Positions 28,326 to 37,375 of a stretch of DNA of 64,000 bases are shown in pieces. The translations under genes were made by a program, and so were the position numbers. Position 1 is the stretch's first letter. Each line of letters opens with the position of its first letter. Below the pieces are notes generated by a model. It was not told where the DNA came from, did no database searches, and worked only from the letters and a program-made list of their open reading frames with translations. Source of the stretch: Pseudomonas sp. GOM7 (GTDB lineage: Bacteria > Pseudomonadota > Gammaproteobacteria > Pseudomonadales > Pseudomonadaceae); contig NZ_CP113519.1 in the NCBI RefSeq assembly GCF_026723825.1, positions 1,860,001 to 1,924,000 of the forward strand, given 5' to 3'.

Positions 28326-30506
28326 CTAGAACCTGGCCCCAAGCCGTTCCAGTGGTAGCACGTGTGGTGGGAACTGGGCGACGATTTCGGCCAGTGGCAG
28401 CGGTTTGCTGAACAGGTAGCCCTGTACCTGATCACAGCCGCGTTCCCTGAGGAAGGCCAGTTGCTCGGTGGTTTCCACACCTTCGGCCACCACCTTGAGG
28501 TGCAGCGCCTGGGCCATGGCGATGATGGCGTGGACGATCTCGCGATCCTGGTTCGAGGTGACGACGTCCTGAATGAAGCAGCGGTCGATCTTCAGCGTAT
28601 CCAGCGGTAGCCGGCGCAGGTAGGCCAGCGAGGAGTAGCCGGTGCCGAAGTCGTCGATGGACAGGCTGACGCCCAGTCCTCGAATCCTTTCCAGCAGGTT
28701 GATGGCCCGGTTGATGTTGCTCAGCAGCGCGCTTTCGGTCACTTCCATTTCCAGTCGCTGGCCTGGGCAGTGGGTGTCGTGCAGGATTTGCTCGATGCGA
28801 TCCGGGAGATGGTCGTTGGCCAGGTTCAGTGCCGAGCAGTTCACCGCCACTTTCAACTGTGGGTAGCCCATCTGGTTGAGGTAGTTCAGGTCATGACAGG
28901 CCTGCTGCATCACCCAGTCGTCGAGCTGGGCGATGAAACCGTTGGCCTCGGCGATGGAGATGAAACGATCCGGCGTCAGCAGGCCATGCTGGGGATGCTT
29001 CCAGCGCACCAGGGCTTCGAGCTTGGCCAGTTCGCCACTGTTCAGGTCGACGATCGGTTGGTAGTAGAGCAGCAGCTCGTTGCCCTGTTGCAGGCATTGT
29101 CGAAGGTCTTCCTCTAGCTGCAGCTCGAAGGAGGCCTTCTGCCGCAGGTGCGGGTTGAAGAAGTGCATCGCATTGCGCCCGCTGCCCTTGGACTGGTAGA
29201 GCGCCAGGTCGGCATGCTTGAGCAACTCGTCGGGGCTATTGCCGTCCTGGGGGAACAGGCTGATGCCGATGCTGGTGGTCATCACCAGCTTGCGCCCGCT
29301 GAGAAAGATCGGCTCTTTCATCTGCTCCAGCAGGCGCGTGGCGAGCACCCGTGGTGCGATGTCGCTGTCGAGGCTGGCGACCACGCAGAATTCATCGCCG
29401 CCAAAGCGGGCGATGATGTCGCGCTCGCGCAACGCGCCACGAATGCGCAGGGCGACCACCCGCAGGAGTTCGTCGCCGGAGTCATGGCCAAGAGTGTCGT
29501 TGATGCGCTTGAAGTGATCGATGTCGAGGAACATCACTGCCAGATTTCGGCCGGTGACTGCGTGTTCTTCCAGGGCGGCGGCGAACACCCGGTTGAAGCC
29601 GCGTCGGTTGAGCAGTTCGGTCAGCGGATCGAAGTGGGCCACCTGTTCCAGCGAGGCGCGGGCATTGTCCAGTTGGGCCAGCAGCGCATTGACGCGCTGC
29701 AGGTCGCGCTCCTTGTCGTCGAGCTTGCGCCCGATCCAGGTGGCGATCAGGCTCAGGCTGAGAATCAGCAAGGTGATCGAGGCGACGCTCAGTACCAGTT
29801 GCAGGCTGTTGTCGGCGCGGCGCATCAGCAGGGGCGTGCCGTCCGGCACCACCAGGTGCATGCTGGCCATGCCGGTGTAGTGCATGGAGGTGATGGCCGC
29901 GCCCATGACCAGCGCTGCCGAGTATTTCAACCAACGCTGATGGCGCTGCATGCTGGAGCGGAAATACTCGGCGAGCAGCAAGGCGGCGAAGCTGGCGGCA
30001 ATGGCGATGACGATGGAAAGGGCAAACAGGCCGCCGTGGTAGTAAGTCTCTGCGGGTGAGCGGATGGCGGCCATGCCGCTGTAGTGCATGGCGGCGATAC
30101 CGCTGCCGATGATGCAAGCCGCCAGTACTTGGCGGTGCAGGCCCGGACGGGCCTGGGCCATGCAGGTCAGCGCCAGTAATGCCGCTGCCAGGGCGACCAG
30201 CAGGGAGAACAGGGTGGTGGGCAGGTCGTAGCGGATGGCCACTGGCGCCTGGAACGCCAACATACCGATGAAATGCATGCTCCAGATGCCGCCGGCCAGG
30301 CACAGGGCGCCGACCAGCACCCAGGTCACTCGCATGCTGCGGCGCTGCATGTAGTCGAGTTGCTTGGTGATGTTCAGCGTACACAGGCTGCCGATCGTGG
30401 CGATCACGTAGGACAGCAGCACCAGCCAGGGATCATGACGGCATTCGAGCAATAGCTGGCCGGTGGCAGGTAAATCTCCAAGAAAACGAATAGACAACCC
30501 TTCCAT
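28326..30506 (-). CDS. mucR: MHYT-GGDEF-EAL c-di-GMP enzyme, MucR-like
   Basis: A 726-residue inner-membrane protein. Seven predicted helices with three MHYT repeats (MHFIGM, MHYSGM, MHYTGM) at about 25-265, a GGDEF domain (RFGGDEF, intact) about 295-455, and an EAL domain (KLEALVRW, later [19 protein letters not shown]) about 470-720. Domain order matches P. aeruginosa MucR, which tunes alginate through c-di-GMP; MHYT may sense O2, CO or NO via copper. I use the ATG at 30506, following AAGGG; a GTG two codons earlier is possible. Both enzymatic motifs look functional. Confidence 0.92.
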   Translation of the reverse strand: MEGLSIRFLGDLPATGQLLLECRHDPWLVLLSYVIATIGSLCTLNITKQLDYMQRRSMRVTWVLVGALCLAGGIWSMHFIGMLAFQAPVAIRYDLPTTLFSLLVALAAALLALTCMAQARPGLHRQVLAACIIGSGIAAMHYSGMAAIRSPAETYYHGGLFALSIVIAIAASFAALLLAEYFRSSMQRHQRWLKYSAALVMGAAITSMHYTGMASMHLVVPDGTPLLMRRADNSLQLVLSVASITLLILSLSLIATWIGRKLDDKERDLQRVNALLAQLDNARASLEQVAHFDPLTELLNRRGFNRVFAAALEEHAVTGRNLAVMFLDIDHFKRINDTLGHDSGDELLRVVALRIRGALRERDIIARFGGDEFCVVASLDSDIAPRVLATRLLEQMKEPIFLSGRKLVMTTSIGISLFPQDGNSPDELLKHADLALYQSKGSGRNAMHFFNPHLRQKASFELQLEEDLRQCLQQGNELLLYYQPIVDLNSGELAKLEALVRWKHPQHGLLTPDRFISIAEANGFIAQLDDWVMQQACHDLNYLNQMGYPQLKVAVNCSALNLANDHLPDRIEQILHDTHCPGQRLEMEVTESALLSNINRAINLLERIRGLGVSLSIDDFGTGYSSLAYLRRLPLDTLKIDRCFIQDVVTSNQDREIVHAIIAMAQALHLKVVAEGVETTEQLAFLRERGCDQVQGYLFSKPLPLAEIVAQFPPHVLPLERLGARF

Positions 30507-30808
30507 AGTCACCCTTGCCTTGTAGAACCCCCTGCGCTGTCAGCGCTTGCTGGCGCTGGCGGGGCAATGCGGTATCCGCACCTGGGTTATGGGTCATAGC
30601 GCTATTCATTGGGTTTAGCATGCAAATCCATGCTTTGCTCAATATCTGAGCGGTTTTTGCCGCCGCAACATCGCATGACATAAATCAAGCGAATGTTCGC
30701 AGACAGTTTGAGGAAAACTGCCTAGATTGCCGGCTCCGGTGGTTGGCCGGTGCTGCCAGGGGGGCGGCACCACACAGGCCTGGCACTGACACAAGGAGAT
30801 GGCAAGCC

Positions 30809-32137
30809 ATGCAACCTGACCAGCAAGCCCCGAATGCCTGGCGCATTCTGTTCCTGCTCTTTCTCGCCAATCTGTTCAACTTCTTCGACCGCACCATCCC
30901 GGCCATCATCATTGAGCCGATACGTCTGGAGTGGAGCCTGAGCGATCTGCAGCTAGGGCTGATTGGCACTGCCTTCACCATCGTCTATGCCATTGCCGGC
31001 GTGCCGCTGGGGCGCATGGCCGACACGGGCGCACGGCGCAAGATCATGGGCTGGGGCCTGGCCGTCTGGAGCGGGCTGACGGCGCTCAATGGCATGGCCT
31101 GGAATTTCTGGAGCTTCTTGCTGATTCGCATGGGAGTGGGTATCGGCGAGGCCAGTTATGCTCCGGCGGCCAACTCGTTGATCGGTGATTTGTTCCCAGC
31201 GCACAAGCGAGCGCGCGCCATGGGCATCTTCATGCTCGGCTTGCCCCTGGGGCTGCTGTTGGCCTTTTTCAGCATCGGCGCCATGGTGCAGGCCTTCGGT
31301 AGCTGGCGGGCGCCCTTTCTCATCGCGGCGGTTCCGGGGCTGATCCTGGCGCTGTTCCTGTTCTTTATCCGCGAGCCGCAGCGCGGCGCGGCGGAGAGCA
31401 CGCCGATGAGTCAGGAGCCGGTGGCCAATCCGCTGCGCAAGGTGTTGGCGATCCGCACCTTCTGGTGGCTGGTACTGGCCGGGTTGGCCTTCAATTTCGC
31501 CACCTACGCCTGCAATGCCTTCATGGTGCCGATGCTGCAGCGCTACTTCGGCCTGGGCCTGCAGCAGGCGGCGATGGCCACGGGGATGATCGTCGGCCTG
31601 ACCGGGCTGGTCGGCCTGACCCTGGGCGGCTGGGTCGCGGACAAGGTGCACCAGCGCTGGGCCAACGGGCGTCTGTTGTTTGCCGCCTTGAGCATGCTTA
31701 TCGGCACCCTCTGCACGGGCTGGTCGCTGAGCGCGGGGCGTATCGACATCAGCCTGTTCGTTGGCGTGTTCAGTCTGGGTTGGCTGTTCTCCTACAACTT
31801 CTATACCTGCGTCTACACCGCGATTCAGGACGTGGTCGAGCCGCGCCTGCGGGCCACGGCGATGGCGCTGTTCTTCGCAGGTTTGTATCTGCTCGGCGGT
31901 GGCCTCGGCCCGTTGGTGGTGGGCGGGCTGTCGGATCATTACGCCAGAACGGCGATGCAGGCAGCCGGTGCCAGTGAGATGAGCGAAGCCTTCAAGGCCG
32001 CTGGCCTGCATGATGCGATGCTGCTGATTCCGGTGGCCTTGTTCTGCACTCTGCTGGCCTTGCTCCAGGCGTCACGCAGCTTCCAGCGCGATGCCCAGCG
32101 CATGCGCGAGGGATTGGAGCAGGCCGTGCCGGTTTGA
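30809..32137 (+). CDS. MFS transporter, spinster-like
   Basis: A 442-residue, 12-helix major facilitator. Start supported by AAGGAGATGGCAAGCC. Signature: NLFNFFDRTIPAIIIEPI in helix 1, GRMADTGARRKI in the 2-3 loop, and GIGEASYAPAANSLIGDLFP in helix 4-5, the hallmark of the spinster-type branch. Substrate not predictable; related proteins move lipids, organic acids or aromatics. Divergent from mucR with a 302-bp gap. The gap shows no gene; a T-rich and A-rich stretch (30,640-30,725) may hold promoters. Confidence 0.88.
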   Translation: MQPDQQAPNAWRILFLLFLANLFNFFDRTIPAIIIEPIRLEWSLSDLQLGLIGTAFTIVYAIAGVPLGRMADTGARRKIMGWGLAVWSGLTALNGMAWNFWSFLLIRMGVGIGEASYAPAANSLIGDLFPAHKRARAMGIFMLGLPLGLLLAFFSIGAMVQAFGSWRAPFLIAAVPGLILALFLFFIREPQRGAAESTPMSQEPVANPLRKVLAIRTFWWLVLAGLAFNFATYACNAFMVPMLQRYFGLGLQQAAMATGMIVGLTGLVGLTLGGWVADKVHQRWANGRLLFAALSMLIGTLCTGWSLSAGRIDISLFVGVFSLGWLFSYNFYTCVYTAIQDVVEPRLRATAMALFFAGLYLLGGGLGPLVVGGLSDHYARTAMQAAGASEMSEAFKAAGLHDAMLLIPVALFCTLLALLQASRSFQRDAQRMREGLEQAVPV

Positions 32138-32223
32138 GAGTGGGAAGGGTGGTGATCCGTTCGCGAAGCAGTACGCCGTGGGCGTTTCAGCGGAGCGTTG
32201 TGGGGCCAGGTTTGGCATGGCCC

Positions 32224-32256
32224 GGCGGACTGTTCGCTTAGGCTCCTGAGTCCGCC
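32224..32256. repeat. GGCGGACT/AGTCCGCC palindromic repeat
   Basis: GGCGGACT (32224-32231) and AGTCCGCC (32249-32256) flank GTTCGCTTAGGCTCCTG. The same element, inverted, lies at 44429-44461. It occupies the 171-bp gap between the convergent MFS and enoyl-reductase genes, which has no gene. Confidence 0.7.
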
Positions 32257-32308
32257 CTCCGCCTACGCGGCCGGTGTCTGGTACGCCCGGCCGCTGTCTG
32301 CTGTCGGT

Positions 32309-33286
32309 TCAGGGCACCAGCAGGATCTTGCCGTCGCGCTCGCCGCTGGCGGCGGCTGCCACGGCGTCCTTGATATGCGCCAGGTCGTAAGTGGCGGCGA
32401 TGCGGGTCTTGAGCTTGCCGCTGGCGATCAGTTGCACCAGTTCGCCGAACACCTTCATCTGCTGCGCCTGGCTGGCCTGCTGGAACCATTTGGCCAGCCA
32501 GAAGCCACGCAGGGTCACGTCGCGGAACACGAAGGAGGCTGGCGAGACCTGGCAGGGCTGGCCACTCATCATGCCGTAGTTGACCAGCACGCCACCGTTG
32601 CTCAGCGCGGCCGCCAGGTGGTCGGTGCTGGCGCCGCCGACCGCGTCTATCCCCAAGCGCACATCGGCCCCGCCGGTTATCGCGCGCACGCGCTTGGCCA
32701 GGTCGGGGCCGTCGACCAACACCACATCGCCGCCTTCGGCCTCGACGCCGGCAATCGCCGATTCGCGACGCACCACGTTGAGGGTCTTGAAGCCGCGCAG
32801 CTTGGCCAGTTGGATCAGGTAGCTGCCGACGCCGGAGTTAGCTGCGTTCTGGATCACCCAGTCGCCCGGCTTGAGGTCGACGAACTCGCTCAGCAGCAGC
32901 GAGGCGGTCGGCGGGTTGACGGTGAGCATGGCCAGTTGCAGCGGGTCACTGTCCGGCAGCGCGATGAGCTTGTCCGCCGGCGCGTTCATGGCGCTCACCC
33001 AGGTGCCGCAACCCACCGGCAGCAGCACGGTCTGGCCGACCTTGAACTGGCTGACGCCTTCGCCGAGGGCTTCGACGCGGCCCACGCCCTCGTTGCCACC
33101 GACCGCTGGTAGCGGCGGCAGCATGCCGTAGGCGCCGGTCAGGGTGAGTACGTCGGAGGGGTTGATCGGCGCGGCCAGCACCTTTACCCGCACCTGGCCG
33201 GCGGCCGGCTCGGGGAGTGTCAGGGCAACGGCTTCGATCACGTCTTGCGGCACCGGGCCGCGGTGTTGGTATTCGGCTTTGAGCAT
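32309..33286 (-). CDS. zinc-independent MDR oxidoreductase, trans-2-enoyl reductase (MECR-like)
   Basis: A 325-residue medium-chain dehydrogenase/reductase. APINPSDVLTLTGAYG and PAVGGNEGVGRVEALGEGVS match the mitochondrial enoyl reductase branch. IQNAANSGVGSYLIQLAKLR is the cofactor fold (GxGxxx), followed by RRES for NADP preference. No structural-zinc cysteine cluster is seen. Likely an NADPH-dependent enoyl thioester or quinone reductase. The ATG at 33286 has GGAG 8 bases upstream. Confidence 0.85.
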   Translation of the reverse strand: MLKAEYQHRGPVPQDVIEAVALTLPEPAAGQVRVKVLAAPINPSDVLTLTGAYGMLPPLPAVGGNEGVGRVEALGEGVSQFKVGQTVLLPVGCGTWVSAMNAPADKLIALPDSDPLQLAMLTVNPPTASLLLSEFVDLKPGDWVIQNAANSGVGSYLIQLAKLRGFKTLNVVRRESAIAGVEAEGGDVVLVDGPDLAKRVRAITGGADVRLGIDAVGGASTDHLAAALSNGGVLVNYGMMSGQPCQVSPASFVFRDVTLRGFWLAKWFQQASQAQQMKVFGELVQLIASGKLKTRIAATYDLAHIKDAVAAAASGERDGKILLVP

Positions 33287-33423
33287 GATGTTCTCCAGGC
33301 AGTGCAAGTCAGTCGAGCCAGTCTAGCTGGCATGGCGCAAAGCGGAGTGAATCCTCTGGCATCCATTGTGGTGATGAGCGTGGAGCCGTCTATGCTCTGC
33401 CTTGTCGACAAGTGGAGCGTTGC

Positions 33424-34149
33424 ATGGGTAGCGGGTGGTGGTGGGTTGGATTGCTATGGTTGGCCTCGTTGGCGCAGGCTGAAACCCTGCATGTCGGTTT
33501 CGGTACGCACAAACCGCCTTATGTGTTCGAGGGGGAACCACGTGGGCTCGAATATGATCTGGTGAACCAGGCGGCGCGTCAGGTCGGCTTCGAGGTGGAT
33601 GCCTACTATGCGCCCATGGAGCGCCTGCACCTGATGCTACGCCGCGGCGAGATCGATGCCATCGCCACCACCCATGAACGCAGTGGCGTCGAGGCCTACT
33701 ATTCGGATGTCTACATCCATTACCACAATGCCGTTGTGGCCCTGACCAGGCGCGGCTATCGCATAGAGCGCATCGCCGATCTCGAGGGGCATTCGATCAG
33801 CGCTTTCCAGCGCGCGCGCTGGCTGCTGGGCGAAGAGTTCCAGCGCATGGCCGAGCGCAATCCCGACTACCGTGAGGAAGCCCACCAGATCAATCGCAAC
33901 CGCCTGCTCTACAGTGGTCGGGTCGATGTGGTGGTGGGCGACAGACGCATCATTCGTTATTTCGACGCCGAAGTGGCCGACCAGGTCGATGTGACCCAGC
34001 CCCTGACCTGGTACGACATCTTCGCGCCCACGCCTTATCGCCTGGGCTTTCGCCTCGATGCCCAGCGCCAGCGTTTCAACCAGGGCTTGCGCCAGCTTCG
34101 GGAGAGCGGTGAGTACGCCGTCATTACCCGGCGCTATCAGGCTGACTGA
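33424..34149 (+). CDS. periplasmic solute-binding protein (SBP_bac_3 type)
   Basis: A 241-residue exported protein: signal peptide MGSGWWWVGLLWLASLAQA, then LHVGFGTHKPPYVFEGEPRG, the usual opening of family-3 binding proteins. PMERLHLMLRRGEIDAIAT marks the first lobe. No transporter genes are adjacent. Such orphan proteins may deliver amino acids to shared importers or serve as sensors. The ATG at 33424 is preceded by TGGAG; a GTG at 33412 is less likely. Confidence 0.85.
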   Translation: MGSGWWWVGLLWLASLAQAETLHVGFGTHKPPYVFEGEPRGLEYDLVNQAARQVGFEVDAYYAPMERLHLMLRRGEIDAIATTHERSGVEAYYSDVYIHYHNAVVALTRRGYRIERIADLEGHSISAFQRARWLLGEEFQRMAERNPDYREEAHQINRNRLLYSGRVDVVVGDRRIIRYFDAEVADQVDVTQPLTWYDIFAPTPYRLGFRLDAQRQRFNQGLRQLRESGEYAVITRRYQAD

Positions 34150-34232
34150 AACCTGAGGAAACCTTTGCACGGCTGCCGGGTTCTCGGTGCTGTAGCACTA
34201 TGGACAGCCGTTCTCTCGCGCAGGAGGTTCCG

Positions 34233-35369
34233 ATGCCACGCTCCAAGACCCTCGCCAGCTTCGCGCTGCTCGCTATGCTCGGCAGCCCATTCGGTCTTGC
34301 CGAAGATCGGCAATTGCCCAGTGAACTCGGCACCCTGCAGGTGCATACCGTCGCCGATGGGCTGGCCAACCCCTGGGCGGTCGCCTTCCTCCCGGATGGG
34401 CAGGGCTTTCTGGTCAGTGAACGACCGGGCAATCTGCGCCGCATCAGCCCGGAGGGGGCTATTTCCGCGCCATTGGTCGGCGTGCCCAAGGTCTATGCCT
34501 CGGGGCAGGGCGGTTTGCTGGACGTGGTGCTGTCGCCGGACTTCGCCACGGATCGCCTGGTCTACCTGTCCTACGCCGAAGCCGGTGACGGTGCGGCCGG
34601 CACCACGGTCGGGCGCGGACGTCTGTCGGCTGATACCACGGCGCTGGAGGGCTTCGAGGTGATCTTCCGTCAGCAGCCCAAGCTGTCCAACGGTGTGCAC
34701 TTCGGCTCGCGCCTGGTGTTCGACCGCGACGGCCACCTGTTCATCGCCCTGGGCGACAATAACGACCGGCCCACCGCGCAGGCACTCGACAAGTTGCAGG
34801 GCAAGCTGGTGCGCCTCTACCCGGACGGAAGCATTCCGCAGGACAACCCCTTCGTCGGCCAGACTGGCGCGCGTGCAGAGATCTGGTCATACGGCCATCG
34901 CAACCAACAGGGGGCAGCGCTCAATCCCTGGACGGGACGGCTGTGGACCCACGAGCACGGCCCGCGCGGTGGCGATGAAATCAACATCCCCGAGGCCGGC
35001 AAGAACTACGGTTGGCCGCTGGCCACCCATGGCATCAACTACTCGATGCTGCCGATTCCCGAAGCGAAGGGGGAGGTGGTGGAAGGCACCGAGGCGCCGC
35101 ACCATGTCTGGGAAAAATCCCCGGCGATCAGCGGCATGGCCTTCTACGATGCAGAGCGCTTTCCGGCCTGGCAACACAACTTGTTTATTGGCGCGCTGGC
35201 GGGCCAGGCGTTGATTCGCCTGCAACTGCAAGGGGATGAAGTGGTGCACGAGGAGCGTCTGTTGCAGTCGCTCGATGTCCGGATTCGCGATGTGCGGCAG
35301 GGGCCGGACGGCTACCTCTACCTGCTGACGGATGCCCCGAACGGGAAGTTGCTGCGCCTGGGGCTGTAG
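34233..35369 (+). CDS. PQQ-dependent sugar dehydrogenase (aldose sugar dehydrogenase)
   Basis: A 378-residue periplasmic protein with a signal peptide (cleavage near GLAED). It has the six-bladed beta-propeller features of soluble PQQ glucose/sorbosone dehydrogenases: NPWAVAFLPDGQGFLVSERP, SNGVHFGSRLVFDRDGHLFI, EIWSYGHRNQQGAALNPWTG and HEHGPRGGDEINIP (likely PQQ/calcium region). It resembles E. coli YliI. It oxidises aldoses with broad specificity, given PQQ. Perfect AGGAGG upstream of 34233. Its TAG stop begins a MITE-like palindrome. Confidence 0.9.
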   Translation: MPRSKTLASFALLAMLGSPFGLAEDRQLPSELGTLQVHTVADGLANPWAVAFLPDGQGFLVSERPGNLRRISPEGAISAPLVGVPKVYASGQGGLLDVVLSPDFATDRLVYLSYAEAGDGAAGTTVGRGRLSADTTALEGFEVIFRQQPKLSNGVHFGSRLVFDRDGHLFIALGDNNDRPTAQALDKLQGKLVRLYPDGSIPQDNPFVGQTGARAEIWSYGHRNQQGAALNPWTGRLWTHEHGPRGGDEINIPEAGKNYGWPLATHGINYSMLPIPEAKGEVVEGTEAPHHVWEKSPAISGMAFYDAERFPAWQHNLFIGALAGQALIRLQLQGDEVVHEERLLQSLDVRIRDVRQGPDGYLYLLTDAPNGKLLRLGL

Positions 35370-35410
35370 CAGGCCGCTGAAAGACAGCACAGGGGGCTTT
35401 CAGCGGCCAG
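35367..35410. terminator. 12-bp hairpin at the end of the sugar dehydrogenase gene
   Basis: GGCCGCTGAAAG (35372-35383) pairs perfectly with CTTTCAGCGGCC (35397-35408). It lies between two convergent genes, so could end both transcripts. Its left part TAGCAGGCCGCTGAAAGAC resembles the terminal repeat of the elements at 36672 and 62151, differing at two positions from TAGCAGGCCGTTGAAAAAC. It may be a shortened derivative. Confidence 0.6.
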
Positions 35411-35416
35411 TGGGGC

Positions 35417-35608
35417 TTACTTGCGGCTGATGGTGATTTGCCGCGTGCCGCCGTACTGCTGGCCGCTCACGCCCTTGGCAATCTGCTGAATCTCGCCGCC
35501 GCCATTGAGGAAGGCGGCAATCTGCGCCTCCAGCGACTCGCGAGTGGCCACGGCCGCTTCAGGTTTGCTGGATTTACTGTTGGAGGATTTGACGCGCAGG
35601 GTAGCCAT
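35417..35608 (-). CDS. small hypothetical protein
   Basis: A 63-residue basic protein beginning MATLRVKSSNSKSSKPEAAV and ending QQYGGTRQITISRK. The middle ESLEAQIAAFLNGGGEIQQI is probably helical. The start at 35608 has a GAGAAAG-like ribosome site; a longer in-frame start lacks one. No cysteines, no membrane segment, no signal. I do not recognise a family. It is convergent with the sugar dehydrogenase gene across a shared hairpin. Confidence 0.72.
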   Translation of the reverse strand: MATLRVKSSNSKSSKPEAAVATRESLEAQIAAFLNGGGEIQQIAKGVSGQQYGGTRQITISRK

Positions 35609-35837
35609 GAGCTTTCTCTGTCTTTCAGTGGGCGGTCGGTGATTATGCCTCAAAGGGCGCCTCCCTGCTCGATCTATTGCCCCAGAGCTCTGCGCTACGA
35701 GCCTTGCTCAGGCCGAAAAGCGCTTGCCACTCAGCGGCTTGCACACTCGTGACCGGCTGTCGAATAAGCTCGGATGCGGCCCGGTGGCGGCCGAACTGGG
35801 GTAGAATCCTCGGCTGTTTCAGCGAGGTGAAAACGCA

Positions 35838-36674
35838 ATGGCCTTGATCGGGCGGATGAATTCTTTACAGGTGGTCAAGCACACCGACTTCGGGCTGTAC
35901 CTCGATGGTGGGGCCGACGGCGAGATCCTCCTGCCCAAGCGCTACATTCCCAAGGACACGCCCTGCGAGGTCGAGGACTGGCTCAACGTGTTCCTCTACC
36001 TCGACAGCGAAGACAAGCTGATCGCCACCACGCAGAAGCCCAAGATTCAGCTTGGCGAGTTCGCCAGCCTCAAGGTGGTCGACATCAACCGCATCGGCCT
36101 GTTTCTCGACTGGGGCCTGGCCAAGGATCTGCTGCTGCCGCACTCCGAAGAGAAGCGCCCGCTGCAGCTCGGCGACTACTGCGTGGTCTACCTCTATCTG
36201 GACAAGCGCACCCGCCGCCTGACCGCAACCGCACGTCTGGATCGTTATCTCGACCAGACGCCGGCACACTACCAGGTGGGGCAGGAGGTCGACCTGCTCA
36301 TCGTCGAGCGCACCGACCTTGGCTTCAAGGCCATCATCGATGGCAAGCACTGGGGCCTGATCCACAAGAACGAACTGTTCAAGTTCGTGCGCAGCGGCAT
36401 GCGTGAGAAGGGCTACATCAAGGAACTGCGTGCCGACGGCAAGATCAGCCTCAGCCTGCAACCCATCGGCCGCGAAGCCGCCACCGGCCTGGCCGAGCAG
36501 ATACTCGAACGCCTGCGCGAGCAGGGCGGGGTGCTGGCGCTGAGCGACAAGAGCCCACCGGAAGCCATCACCGCAGCGTTTCGCGTAAGCAAGGGCAACT
36601 TCAAGAAAGCCATTGGCGGCCTGTACAAGGAAGGGCGAATCCGTATCTACGATGACCGCATCGAACTGCTCTAA
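35838..36674 (+). CDS. S1-domain RNA-binding protein (CvfB/YitL-like)
   Basis: A 278-residue protein with three S1-like OB segments (about 5-60, 70-130, 145-210) and a C-terminal winged helix (SPPEAITAAFRVSKGNFKKA followed by IGGLYKEGRIRI). That order matches CvfB/YitL, RNA-binding regulators of virulence in Gram-positives; the role in Pseudomonas is unknown. Its TAA stop (36672-36674) is formed where a hairpin element begins. Confidence 0.88.
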   Translation: MALIGRMNSLQVVKHTDFGLYLDGGADGEILLPKRYIPKDTPCEVEDWLNVFLYLDSEDKLIATTQKPKIQLGEFASLKVVDINRIGLFLDWGLAKDLLLPHSEEKRPLQLGDYCVVYLYLDKRTRRLTATARLDRYLDQTPAHYQVGQEVDLLIVERTDLGFKAIIDGKHWGLIHKNELFKFVRSGMREKGYIKELRADGKISLSLQPIGREAATGLAEQILERLREQGGVLALSDKSPPEAITAAFRVSKGNFKKAIGGLYKEGRIRIYDDRIELL

Positions 36675-36881
36675 CAGGCTGCTGAAAAACTACCTCGGCT
36701 TTGGCTTCCTGCGTCGCTCTACCTCCTGCATCCATGCAGTCGTGCGTTGGCAATACTGCGTTAAAAACAGCCTCGCGTGCGAGCCCAGTCAAAATGCTCA
36801 TTTACAACACGTAAACTGCGCTTTTTCGGCTGTTTTTGCCTTGTCTTGCCTGCCTCGCCTACGTTTTTCAACGGCCTGCTA
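36672..36881. mobile_element. MITE-like hairpin element, copy A
   Basis: A 210-bp element with TA at both ends. The left end TAACAGGCTGCTGAAAAAC and the right end (reverse complement TAGCAGGCCGTTGAAAAAC) are imperfect inverted repeats. Inside, AAAAACAGCC (36763-36772) pairs with GGCTGTTTTT (36828-36837) around CTCATTTACAACACGTAAAC (36797-36816). It provides the TAA stop of the S1-domain gene. Related copies are B (37376-37568) and C (62151-62296). Confidence 0.75.
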
Positions 36882-36900
36882 AGGTTGATGCAGCCATGGC

Positions 36901-36929
36901 TTGAGTCCAACCGCGGCAACTCGCATAAT
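36901..36929 (+). promoter_or_regulatory. sigma-70 promoter of tRNA-Thr
   Basis: TTGAGT (36901-36906) and CATAAT (36924-36929) are separated by 17 bp and end 14 bp before the tRNA. Both hexamers are close to consensus. Confidence 0.65.
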
Positions 36930-36943
36930 GCGCCGGTCTTCTC

Positions 36944-37019
36944 GCCGGTGTAGCTCAGTTGGTAGAGCAGCGCATTCGTAATGCGAAGGTCGCAGGTTCG
37001 ACTCCTGTTTCCGGCACCA
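36944..37019 (+). tRNA. tRNA-Thr (anticodon CGT)
   Basis: A 76-nt tRNA with encoded CCA. Acceptor GCCGGTG, D arm GCTC..GAGC, anticodon loop TTCGTAA (anticodon CGT), T arm GCAGG TTCGACT CCTGT. The anticodon arm is identical to the E. coli tRNA-Thr(CGT) arm as I recall it. In the acceptor stem, position 6-67 is T-T and 7-66 is a G-T wobble. The 3' half is duplicated at 38421, with C at the position of T66, which would restore G-C. Confidence 0.95.
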
Positions 37020-37060
37020 TAAAAATCAAAGGGTTAGCTTCGGCTAGCCCTTTGTCGTTT
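36975..37060. repeat. direct repeat (attL-like), tRNA-Thr 3' half plus terminator
   Basis: An 86-bp repeat running from TTCGTAATGCG in the tRNA anticodon loop through the terminator to CGTTT. It matches 38421-38505 with one substitution and one missing G. Duplication of a tRNA 3' end is the usual mark of site-specific integration. No integrase gene is seen between the copies. Confidence 0.85.
37028..37053 (+). terminator. Rho-independent terminator of tRNA-Thr
   Basis: AAAGGGTTAGC-TTCG-GCTAGCCCTTT, a stem capped by a TTCG tetraloop, followed by GTCGTTT. An exact copy is at 38473-38498. Confidence 0.8.
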
Positions 37061-37139
37061 ATGGGGGTGTCCCTGCTAGGCGATTTGGCTGGCCGGTGCG
37101 ACAGATACCATCCTGATCGAAGCCGTATTTATAGATCAT
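37059..37139 (-). pseudogene. 5' fragment of fic toxin gene, cut at the repeat boundary
   Basis: Begins ATG at 37139, overlapping the antitoxin stop as TGATG, as in fic operons. It encodes MIYKYGFDQDGICRTGQPNR then LAGTPP and a stop (TAA, 37059-37061). The pattern KYGxxQDxxC resembles the N-terminus of Fic AMP-transferases as I recall it (KYGxGQDPYCYPG). The catalytic HPFxEGNGR part is absent. The stop falls where the 86-bp repeat begins (37060), so the gene was cut by the recombination that made the repeat. Confidence 0.6.
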
Positions 37140-37309
37140 CAAGACTGTCGGGCGCGTAAAGCGCTCAGGGCTTCTTCGCGCGTTGGGAGTTTGCGCTTGG
37201 CATCTTCTGGTGTGGTAGCGAAGCCTTCCAGGCGCAGGCTGGCGGCATAGTTCGACTGGCGAATCTTGGCGTAGTAAGCCTTCTTGGCTTCCAGGGTCAG
37301 ATTGGGCAT
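37139..37309 (-). CDS. Fic antitoxin-like protein (FicA/YhfG type), toxin partner truncated
   Basis: A 56-residue protein, MPNLTLEAKKAYYAKIRQSN then YAASLRLEGFATTPEDAKRK. S24-LRL-E28-G29 fits the inhibitory motif (S/T)xxxE(G/N) of class I Fic antitoxins, and the overall form resembles YhfG. It would normally block ATP binding in Fic by placing the Glu near the catalytic site. A modest AAGG lies upstream. The downstream fic is only about 26 codons long, so this looks like an orphan antitoxin. It lies inside the tRNA-flanked segment. Confidence 0.72.
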   Translation of the reverse strand: MPNLTLEAKKAYYAKIRQSNYAASLRLEGFATTPEDAKRKLPTREEALSALRARQS

Positions 37310-37375
37310 GGCTCAAGCCTTGAGCGCGACAGGATGATCATGGGGCAGAGTACCGTCTTCTACTCACTCTGCCAC

